Shown: positions 16,801-21,642 of the stretch, piece by piece
Layout of the letters: every line of letters starts with the position of its first letter
Numbering within the stretch: position 1 is the stretch's first letter
DNA from: a virus
DNA length: 22,410 nucleotides
Virus record (IMG/VR): IMGVR_UViG_3300043436_003624
Coordinates: 1 to 22,410 of that record
Strand: one strand, 5' to 3'
Notes under the pieces: generated by a model
Told to the model about the DNA's origin: nothing
Database searches by the model: none
What the model saw: the letters and a program-made list of their open reading frames with translations, nothing else
Program-made: the position numbers and the translations under genes

Positions 16801-17182
16801 CTTAAATGGCGCTGGACTAGTTGTATTTGGACAAAAAACTCGTGCAAGAAATGCTAGTGCGCTTGACAGAATTAACGTTGCAAGATTGGTAATTTATCTA
16901 CGCAGTCAACTTAAGAAACTTGCAAAACCATATATCTTTGAACCTAATGATAAAATTACTCGTGATGAAATCAAACAACAAGTTGAAAGCTTAATGGTTG
17001 AACTTATTGGATTAAGAGCTATATACGACTATCTTGTTGTATGTGACGAAACAAACAATACTCCAGCAAGAATAGATAGAAATGAACTTTATGTTGACAT
17101 TGCTATAGAACCAGTTAAAGCAATTGAATTTATATACATTCCGTTGCGCTTGAAAAACACAGGGGAAATTGCAGGTCTATAA
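13895..17182 (+). CDS. 18: gp18-like contractile tail sheath protein, large form
   Basis: The subunit of the sheath that contracts to drive the tube into the host. Residues 1-120 (MALVSPGVQVSVIDESFYTP, then VPLIFVATKE, LSETFGDP, YSYLGVANRAYIVRADVD) are the conserved N-terminal sheath region. From about residue 785 to the end is the conserved C-terminal domain (VVVQALQASVNSNEDIRDDE, then NLIASPGYPELI, NARNASALDRINVARL and VKAIEFIYIPLRL). Between them lie about 600 residues of insertion with repeated W/Y- and DG-rich motifs (WYKNRLGTWVKV, LYHNGTTWVGYRD, YRYNTITGKWALVDKTDQ). T4 gp18 has 659 residues; this has 1095, an enlargement reminiscent of marine relatives. The insertion is probably displayed on the sheath surface. 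The AAGGAG site and late octamer upstream fit very high late expression. Confidence 0.93.
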   Translation: MALVSPGVQVSVIDESFYTPAEPGTVPLIFVATKENKTNPGNTGIAPGTLKSNAGKVYLISSQRELSETFGDPLFYTDANNNPIHGGEQNEYGLQAAYSYLGVANRAYIVRADVDLNSITASNTPVTGDPTNGSYWFDTDASFYGVFEWNGAAITTTNGQSFSNKVPLVITDTTKVVDYSGEDYTPKGSVGAIGDYAIVAVTDVNTLWYKNRLGTWVKVGTPEWKASHAVVTGSNANPTLIAGRTITFSLTSDSTGNQYNVTTVGTTASSLASVINANTTLVTAGITASVVNSRLAIFYSGASGDVVEMYGDDATFTLLGISQGDYYAPKLEIAPHTSVPEFKTTDTNPRPTGSLWTKTTTPNLGANWSVKRYSSDTASWTTIPASIYATNTAAIYGLDSTGGGANLVEGQLYIQSNVAEDADKLATFKLYRRNSSGATSITSAKVTASSFPAGTHSFSLTETLAGESTTTTMTVSFVATGATSDADVLANAINAKGYTHVNASVNSQNRVVISHTTGGDIRFVDTSGVLDNVFTPYVSTDPTSTTNFYYAPGTDVSTSPKEFIATLWKVLTYTAQTTEPTTTPAQDALWYSSVVDEVDMLYHNGTTWVGYRDNATAFPNTDPNGPIVAATEPTEQSDGSALVTNDLWISTADIENYPSVYRYNTITGKWALVDKTDQTTENGILFADARWSTAGSSETAADIVDLLESNYLDADAPDPALYPKGMLLWNLRRSGFNVKRFERNYVDIEGTNTRYNDEAMTNYYPHRWVTESANNVDGSGSFGRNAQRKVVVQALQASVNSNEDIRDDESRIFNLIASPGYPELIGEMISLNYDRGLTAFVVGDSPMRLQPNTTSINNWANNVALAVEDNDLGLVSRDEYLGVYYPAGFTSDNAGNNIVVPPSQMALRVIALNDQVAYPWFAPAGTRRGGVTNASAVGYISSEGEFVSISLNEGQRDTLYQANVNPITFLNGAGLVVFGQKTRARNASALDRINVARLVIYLRSQLKKLAKPYIFEPNDKITRDEIKQQVESLMVELIGLRAIYDYLVVCDETNNTPARIDRNELYVDIAIEPVKAIEFIYIPLRLKNTGEIAGL

Positions 17183-17215
17183 AATTATGGGGGTCTTTTA
17201 AAGATCCCCATAATT
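17183..17215 (+). terminator. Long hairpin between gp18 and gp19
   Basis: AATTATGGGG at 17183-17192 continues to 17197 and pairs with 17201-17215 (ends CCCCATAATT), giving about 15 base pairs including one G-U and a very small loop. It starts right after the gp18 stop. No T-tract follows; instead the late octamer of gp19 begins at the next base. It may reduce read-through or stabilise the gp18 mRNA. Confidence 0.6.
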
Positions 17216-17223
17216 GATAAATA
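17216..17223 (+). promoter_or_regulatory. Late promoter octamer for gp19 (GATAAATA)
   Basis: It begins directly at the base of the preceding hairpin. The predicted start near 17229 gives a leader of about 19 bases with AAGGAG at 17232-17237, well placed for the ATG at 17248. Confidence 0.6.
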
Positions 17224-17247
17224 CTTGTAACAAGGAGTTAATTATAT

Positions 17248-17892
17248 ATGGCAATCTCATCATTAACAAAACTAACAGTACCGTTAGCAACCAACGATAG
17301 TGCATCAGCACAAGGCTTGCTAATGCCTAAACTACAATACCGTTTTCGTGTAACACTTGAAAACTTTGGTGTTAGTACTCCAACTACTGAATTAACAAAA
17401 CAAGTTGTAGACGTAACACGTCCTAACTTAACTTTTGAAAACATGGAAGTACATGTCTATAACTCAAAAGTTAACTTAGCAGGCAAGCACACATGGAACC
17501 CAATAACACTTAACTTAAGAGAAGATGTTAATAATAACGTTCAAAAGCTTGTTGGTGAGCAACTACAAAAGCAATTTGACTTTATGGAACAAGCCAGTGC
17601 TGCTTCTGGATCGGATTATAAGTTCTTAACACGTATAGAAATTCTCGACGGTGGCAACGGGTCGTTCACTCCTACTGTCTTAGAAACATGGGAAGCATAT
17701 GGATGCTATGTAACTGAAGCAAATTATAATACACTTGCATACGAAACTAGTGCACCTGTAACTGTCACTCTTAACATACAATATGATAACGCAGTACAAT
17801 TTAACGGCGCAACAGGCTCTGGTCCAGATCGCGGTCTTGGTGCAAACGTAGGACGTACTCTAGGTACAAACGCAACTGGCGCTGGCGCTTAA
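17248..17892 (+). CDS. 19: gp19-like tail tube protein
   Basis: 214 residues; T4 gp19 has 163. It forms the hexameric rings of the inner tail tube through which DNA passes. The sequence shows the tube layout: LQYRFRVTLENFG near residue 30, KQVVDVTRPNLTFE near 51, WNPITLNLREDVNN at about 80-95, a helix VQKLVGEQLQKQFDFMEQAS, LTRIEILDG, ETWEAYGCYVTEANYNTLAY and a final strand (VTVTLNIQYDNAV). The Gly/Ala/Asn-rich last 25 residues look disordered. It follows gp18, as in T4-like phages, and has its own late octamer and AAGGAG site, matching the need for many copies. Confidence 0.92.
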   Translation: MAISSLTKLTVPLATNDSASAQGLLMPKLQYRFRVTLENFGVSTPTTELTKQVVDVTRPNLTFENMEVHVYNSKVNLAGKHTWNPITLNLREDVNNNVQKLVGEQLQKQFDFMEQASAASGSDYKFLTRIEILDGGNGSFTPTVLETWEAYGCYVTEANYNTLAYETSAPVTVTLNIQYDNAVQFNGATGSGPDRGLGANVGRTLGTNATGAGA

Positions 17893-17915
17893 ATTTTAAT
17901 ATAAGATTGCCGAAT

Positions 17916-17943
17916 AAAAGGGAGATTAATTTCTCCCTTTTTT
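17916..17943 (+). terminator. Intrinsic terminator after gp19
   Basis: AAAGGGAGA at 17917-17925 pairs with TCTCCCTTT at 17932-17940 around a six-base loop, and the T-run continues to 17943. It is a standard rho-independent terminator for the gp19 transcript. Confidence 0.85.
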
Positions 17944-17968
17944 CTTTATATTAGTGTTTTTTAAATTA

Positions 17969-17976
17969 GATAAATA
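17969..17976 (+). promoter_or_regulatory. Late promoter octamer five bases before an ATG (GATAAATA)
   Basis: The octamer is followed by TTTGT and the ATG at 17982. With T4 late spacing (start six bases after the octamer) the first transcribed base is the A of the ATG. No Shine-Dalgarno sequence lies upstream of the ATG, so the predicted mRNA is leaderless. Confidence 0.55.
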
Positions 17977-17981
17977 TTTGT

Positions 17982-18983
17982 ATGGCGTTTAATGGATATT
18001 ATGATAATTTTAGTTCGTACGGTAGCTTAAAAGGCAATTTAGGAGATTACGCCCACGCGGCCAAGCTGTATCGAGCAAATAACATGCTGCTGGCCCCTAA
18101 GGTTAAGTTTTTATTTCATGTTGTAGTTAATATAAATCCATCAGTGAGCACACCCGGTTTAAACAGAAGTGAAATAAATCTTTTAGCTAAGAGTATAGAT
18201 TTACCTAAATATAGAACACAAACTGAAACATTAAATCAATATAACAGAAAAAAAGTTTTACATACAACAGTACAATATCAACCGGTGGTTATTGAATTCC
18301 ACGATGATAATAAAGGTGCAACAACCAAGTTGTGGAACTCGTATTTTAATTATTATTATCAAGATAGTAGATATAGTACAGTTTCGGGGTCGTCGCCTAG
18401 TATAACAGAAAATGCATATCGCCGTACAGTTAGCGGGTTGAATACTGCTTATGGTTCGCCGGATATACAGACGTTTAGATATGGTCTTGACGCTCAAGGA
18501 AAAGTTTATAACTTTTTTACAAGCATACAAATATTTCAACTTCATCCTAAAAATACTGTTCCGACTTTTACCTCGTTTACATTAATAAATCCGTTAATTG
18601 AGTCGTTTGAACACGATAACATGAATTATAGCGAAAGCGATCTTACAACAAATAGACTAGCAATTTCTTTTGAATCTGTGCAATATGCCGAAGGTCCAAT
18701 TGTATTAGGTATATCTCCAACAGACTTCGGCGAGCCTGCTCACTATGATTTAGGAAAAAGTTCATTAAGCAATCCTTTTATTAATACTAATGTTAATAGT
18801 AGAATTAGCAACGTTAAAAAAACAAATGCCGCAGTAACATTATCAACTATAGAAAATCTTTTAAAGCCAGCAACTGTGGCTACACCACAAACAGTTGTTA
18901 CTACTAACCAATTAGGAAATATCGAATTTCCAACACAAAGTTCTGCGAGCAACACAACAGTTGCTTCTCAAAAAAGTTTTTAA
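17982..18983 (+). CDS. Second tail-tube-fold virion protein (gp19 / gp48 / gp54-type paralogue)
   Basis: 333 residues. Residues 36-120 resemble the tube fold in layout: a first long strand (APKVKFLFHVVVNINP), a 'LLAKSIDLPKYRTQTETLNQ' element parallel to the 'TRPN..FE' turn of gp19, a strand with VVIEFHDD, and the helix KLWNSYFNYYYQDSRY. Residues 170-260 hold paired strands (FFTSIQIFQLHP, FTLINPLIESFEHDN, RLAISFESVQYAEG). The last 75 residues are N/T/S-rich and probably flexible. T4 has tube-fold paralogues at the baseplate end (gp48, gp54), so a tube-initiating or terminating protein is a reasonable guess, but I cannot say which. It sits right after gp19 behind a terminator. There is no ribosome site, and the ATG is five bases from a late octamer. 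Confidence 0.65.
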   Translation: MAFNGYYDNFSSYGSLKGNLGDYAHAAKLYRANNMLLAPKVKFLFHVVVNINPSVSTPGLNRSEINLLAKSIDLPKYRTQTETLNQYNRKKVLHTTVQYQPVVIEFHDDNKGATTKLWNSYFNYYYQDSRYSTVSGSSPSITENAYRRTVSGLNTAYGSPDIQTFRYGLDAQGKVYNFFTSIQIFQLHPKNTVPTFTSFTLINPLIESFEHDNMNYSESDLTTNRLAISFESVQYAEGPIVLGISPTDFGEPAHYDLGKSSLSNPFINTNVNSRISNVKKTNAAVTLSTIENLLKPATVATPQTVVTTNQLGNIEFPTQSSASNTTVASQKSF

Positions 18984-18991
18984 GGTGACCG

Positions 18992-19360
18992 ATGTCTTCA
19001 ACAACAAATATTAATACTAATACAGATAGTAATAAAAATACAAGACTATTTTTTGATAGATTTTTTCAAAAAGAAATAGCCTATCCTAGCAATCAAGTTG
19101 ATGCGGTAGTTGGATTTTTTAAAAACCGAGGATTTGAAGAATCTGCTGCAATAAGTATTAGCACTGTTCTTTTACAAGACGCAAAAATAGATAACGTTAA
19201 TGTACTTGAATTATTAGATACTCTTAAAGGATACGACAAGCTAAAATTAAGTAATCTTGTTACAGCAATTTTAAATTCTAATAGATCTAAAATAAGCAAA
19301 TTGGGTTACAGATCTCAGTTGGATGTGAATAGAGTCGAAGCGAGAAATATTGTTTACTAA
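18992..19360 (+). CDS. Conserved-looking hypothetical protein, 122 residues
   Basis: An N/T/S-rich first 15 residues are followed by a compact helical region (LFFDRFFQKEI, VDAVVGFFKNRGFEESAAIS, VLELLDTLKGYDKLKLSNLV). The AAGGTGA ribosome site overlaps the previous stop codon, and its own stop overlaps the gp4 start (TAATG), so it belongs to a coupled chain with the tube-fold protein and gp4. I do not recognise the family. The neighbours suggest a structural or assembly role in the tail or head; no enzymatic motif is visible. Confidence 0.8.
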   Translation: MSSTTNINTNTDSNKNTRLFFDRFFQKEIAYPSNQVDAVVGFFKNRGFEESAAISISTVLLQDAKIDNVNVLELLDTLKGYDKLKLSNLVTAILNSNRSKISKLGYRSQLDVNRVEARNIVY

Positions 19361-19797
19361 TGGCAAAGTGGGCTCAAGGAAAATTTACTGTAAAAAACAC
19401 AGACAAGTATGCAGGGCTCGGTTCTCCTAGATACAGAAGTAGCTGGGAATTTGCATTTATGAAATTTTGTGACGAAAATCCAAGTGTTGTTAAATGGGCT
19501 TCTGAATCTATAAAAATTCCATATAGAAATCCGTTTACAGGAAAATATACAGTATATGTTCCTGATTTTTTTATAGTATACGTTGACAAAGACAATCAAA
19601 AACATGCCGAAGTTATAGAAGTTAAACCATTAAGTCAAACTAGTTTAGCCGAAGCAAAACGCAATAAACTACATAGGGCACATGCAGTTTTAAATGAAGC
19701 AAAATGGGGAGCCGCACGGGCGTGGTGTTCTCAAAACGGAGTAACGTTTAGAGTTGTAAGTGAAAACGATATTTTTCACAACGGCAGATCAAGATAA
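19360..19797 (+). CDS. 4: gp4-like head completion protein (gp50/gp65), nuclease-like fold
   Basis: 145 residues, matching T4 gp4 in length and motifs: KNTDKYAGLGSPRYRSSWE (12-30), a CDEN at 37-40, IPYRNPFTGK (53-62), YVPDFFIVYVDK (66-77) and VIEVKP (85-90). E30, D69 and E87-V-K89 have the order of a PD-(D/E)XK nuclease core, related to TnsA-type endonucleases. In T4 gp4 is needed to complete filled heads so that tails can join. It is translated directly after the previous gene through a TAATG overlap. Confidence 0.87.
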   Translation: MAKWAQGKFTVKNTDKYAGLGSPRYRSSWEFAFMKFCDENPSVVKWASESIKIPYRNPFTGKYTVYVPDFFIVYVDKDNQKHAEVIEVKPLSQTSLAEAKRNKLHRAHAVLNEAKWGAARAWCSQNGVTFRVVSENDIFHNGRSR

Positions 19798-19810
19798 AAA
19801 GGAAAGTCCT

Positions 19811-20311
19811 ATGAATAAAAAATTAGAAGATTTATTTAATTTGCCCGAAGCAAAAGAAATATTAAAACAAGAAAAAAATAAAGAAAAAAAAGAACAGGAA
19901 GTTGAAATAGCAGAACAAAAAAAAGCATTTAGAGATATTGCAGAGTTTGATAAAATTGCTGCTGCCCTTCCAGCAGTTGATGGACTAGGTCAAATGGCAG
20001 ATCGAGAATTAAACGAAGTTGCCGACAAAGCCATGAGTGCATATGAAGATTTAATGGATCTTGGCATGAGTGTAGAAGCACGATTTTCTGGGCGTGTTTT
20101 TGAAGTAGCAGGAAACATGCTAAGAACTAGTTTAGATGCAAAAGTAGCTAAAATAGATAAAAAGTTAAAAATGATTGAGCTTCAGCTTAAAAAAGAAAAA
20201 CAAGACAAAGATGTAACCAATGATTCGAACTTTACCGAAGGCGAAGGCTATGTAGTAACAGACAGAAATAGCTTATTACAGCGTCTCAAAGGCATAGACA
20301 AAGATAAATAA
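19811..20311 (+). CDS. 16: gp16-like small terminase subunit
   Basis: 166 residues. The N-terminal part is very rich in K and E (helical, coiled-coil-like). The middle (ELNEVADKAMSAYEDLMDLG, then ARFSGRVFEVAGNMLRTSLD) followed by a K-rich helix KIDKKLKMIELQLKKEK is the antiparallel helical-hairpin core of T4 gp16, and the end (DVTNDSNFTEGEGYVVTDRN) corresponds to its C-terminal tail. gp16 recognises DNA and stimulates the gp17 motor during packaging. An AAAAGGAAAG ribosome site precedes the ATG at 19811; an in-frame GTG at 19760 lies inside gp4 and is rejected. Unlike T4, where gp16 directly adjoins gp17, two genes separate them here. Confidence 0.78.
   Translation: MNKKLEDLFNLPEAKEILKQEKNKEKKEQEVEIAEQKKAFRDIAEFDKIAAALPAVDGLGQMADRELNEVADKAMSAYEDLMDLGMSVEARFSGRVFEVAGNMLRTSLDAKVAKIDKKLKMIELQLKKEKQDKDVTNDSNFTEGEGYVVTDRNSLLQRLKGIDKDK
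20303..20310 (+). promoter_or_regulatory. Late promoter octamer (GATAAATA) at the end of gp16
   Basis: It overlaps the gp16 stop codon and lies 22 bases before the ATG at 20333. The predicted start near 20316 leaves room for a weak AGGA ribosome site around 20320. Confidence 0.5.
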
Positions 20312-20332
20312 GTTATAACAGGATTACCGACA

Positions 20333-20881
20333 ATGAAAAAACTTAACGAGTATATCACCGAATCTAAAAAAACTTATCCTTTTAAGATAGGTATTGCTGG
20401 AGATATTCCAGCTGATACTAAAGAAAAGTTACAGATTCATTTAGAAAAATTTGGTGTTTCTAATTTAAGTGCAGGAAAAAGAACTCCGATACAAGAGCGT
20501 CCGCTAGACTTTCCTAACTTAGAAAATTTAGAAGTAACATATTTCGAAGTAGAATTAACATATCCTACTACAGATAATGTGTTGCGCGAATACTTAGGAA
20601 GTGTGTGTAATTTTCCTAGAAGTCATATAGTTGTTAGAAATGCAAACGGCCCTCTAGAAGAAATTCAAGACAGTGCAGAAGATGCTACATACGAAACTCT
20701 ATTAACCAAAGAAGACATGGGTGGAGAAAGTGCGCAAGCATCTGTTGGTAATTCACGTGTAATGGATTTATTAAAAGAACTAGAAATAGCACGTAAGGAA
20801 CGTGATAAAAATTCCAGTGGTTTCAAGATTGAAACATTTAAAGAGGAACCACAAAATAAAAAAAGTGTGGTAGGAAAATAA
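20333..20881 (+). CDS. Candidate internal head protein with capsid-targeting-like N-terminus
   Basis: 182 residues. The first ten residues, MKKLNEYITE followed by SKK, resemble the capsid-targeting peptide of T4 internal proteins (MKTYQEFIAE followed by A). Both share M-K, E6, aromatic 7, I8 and E10, and both end in the [LI]-x-E site cut by the gp21 prohead protease. If it works the same way, the protein enters the prohead and is trimmed after E10. Residues 15-105 form a compact alpha/beta region (FKIGIAGDIPADTKEKLQIH, then VTYFEVELTYPTTDNVLREY); the rest is polar and helical. I do not recognise this domain. The gene is between gp16 and gp17, with its own late octamer, and the next ATG follows three bases after its stop. 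The packaging role is inference from the peptide. Confidence 0.7.
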   Translation: MKKLNEYITESKKTYPFKIGIAGDIPADTKEKLQIHLEKFGVSNLSAGKRTPIQERPLDFPNLENLEVTYFEVELTYPTTDNVLREYLGSVCNFPRSHIVVRNANGPLEEIQDSAEDATYETLLTKEDMGGESAQASVGNSRVMDLLKELEIARKERDKNSSGFKIETFKEEPQNKKSVVGK

Positions 20882-20883
20882 AA

Positions 20884-21600
20884 ATGAGTATGTTAGATAT
20901 TTTGAAAAAACTTGACAAAATTGAAAGTAAAAAATCGCTAAATGAATCGGCATTAACTGAATGCCCTCCTGAAATGGGAATGGCTGGTCCATCATCTGGA
21001 CCAGCTTCGCTAAACATTAGTGCAGGAAATGCTTCAGAAATGGCGCAAATTTTAAAAGCACTTATGTCAATTGATCATGGATCATCTGGTCCTGTTATTG
21101 ATATGAATCCAGAAGCTGAAGGAGCAATGGGCGGTATTGCTGGCGCAGCACTTGGTGGCGCTATGGGGGGAATTCCTGGTGCAATTGCCGGCGGCGCAAT
21201 TGGTGATAAGTTATCCGGTAACGAAAACGAAGCCGAAGAATGGGATAACACACCTGAAGAAAAGTATCAAGATCACAAGTACATGACTAAAGATCTTTCG
21301 GGTGGTATCAACCGTCAAAAGAAAATGTATAAACCAGCAGCAAAAGGTGATAATCCAATGGCTGTAGAAAGTATTAAAGATCGTCTTTATCGTGCATTAA
21401 ACGAAAAGAAAGCAAAACCAGACTTCCTTGACATGGACAAAGATGGCAACAAAAAAGAGCCAATGAAAAAGGCCCTTAAAGATAAAAAAGTCAAAGAAGC
21501 AGCAAAACCAGACTTCCTTGACATGGACAAAGATGGCAACAAAAAAGAGCCAATGAAAAAGGCAGTTGCTGATAAGAAAAAAGCACCATTTAAAAAGTAA
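20884..21600 (+). CDS. Glycine-zipper protein with duplicated KPDFLDMDKDG motif
   Basis: 238 residues in three visible parts. Residues 1-25 are a charged amphipathic helix ending in LNE-S, a possible gp21 protease site. Residues 80-108 form a small-residue stretch (AMGGIAGAALGGAMGGIPGA and on) with G-x3-G spacing, the pattern of glycine-zipper membrane or self-associating segments. The lysine-rich C-terminus holds two copies of KPDFLDMDKDGNKKEPMKKA (178-197 and 208-227); DxDxDG resembles a calcium loop but lacks the canonical twelfth-position Glu spacing. A second LNE occurs at 172-174. The motif KPDFLD.DKDG occurs in marine phage proteins of unknown role. The late position and possible protease sites suggest a virion-internal or DNA-associated protein; no function can be read. 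Confidence 0.7.
   Translation: MSMLDILKKLDKIESKKSLNESALTECPPEMGMAGPSSGPASLNISAGNASEMAQILKALMSIDHGSSGPVIDMNPEAEGAMGGIAGAALGGAMGGIPGAIAGGAIGDKLSGNENEAEEWDNTPEEKYQDHKYMTKDLSGGINRQKKMYKPAAKGDNPMAVESIKDRLYRALNEKKAKPDFLDMDKDGNKKEPMKKALKDKKVKEAAKPDFLDMDKDGNKKEPMKKAVADKKKAPFKK
21411..21563 (+). repeat. Direct repeat: two exact 63-bp copies, 90 bp apart
   Basis: Bases 21411-21473 and 21501-21563 are identical without a single synonymous change. They encode KPDFLDMDKDGNKKEPMKKA in the same frame. Exact DNA identity points to a recent duplication, or to gene conversion, within the C-terminus of the gene. Confidence 0.95.
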
Positions 21601-21601
21601 C

Positions 21602-21627
21602 AAAAAGCGCCGAGAGGCGCTTTTTTT
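21602..21627 (+). terminator. Intrinsic terminator before gp17
   Basis: GCGCC at 21607-21611 pairs with GGCGC at 21616-21620 around a GAGA tetraloop, extended by the flanking A- and T-runs and followed by seven T. It starts right after the stop of the preceding gene and would separate gp17 from the upstream transcript. Confidence 0.92.
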
Positions 21628-21630
21628 ATT

Positions 21631-21638
21631 GCTAAATA
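21631..21638 (+). promoter_or_regulatory. Late promoter octamer four bases before the gp17 ATG (GCTAAATA)
   Basis: It lies between the terminator and the ATG at 21643, separated from it by TTTT. By T4 late spacing transcription would begin within one base of the start codon. No Shine-Dalgarno sequence is available, because the upstream bases are the terminator T-run and this octamer. Confidence 0.5.
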
Positions 21639-21642
21639 TTTT

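Noticed and set aside
18258-18545. Minus-strand open frames inside the tube-fold gene and inside gp18 and gp19
   Set aside because: The plus-strand frames have recognisable domains, promoters and ribosome sites or start signals; the antisense frames have none.
19760-19810. GTG start 17 codons upstream for gp16
   Set aside because: It lies inside gp4 and lacks a ribosome site; the ATG at 19811 has AAAAGGAAAG directly upstream.
21547-21563. EF-hand calcium-binding loops in the KPDFLDMDKDG repeats
   Set aside because: DxDxDG is present but the acidic residue expected at loop position 12 is misplaced and flanking EF helices are not evident, so only a resemblance is noted.
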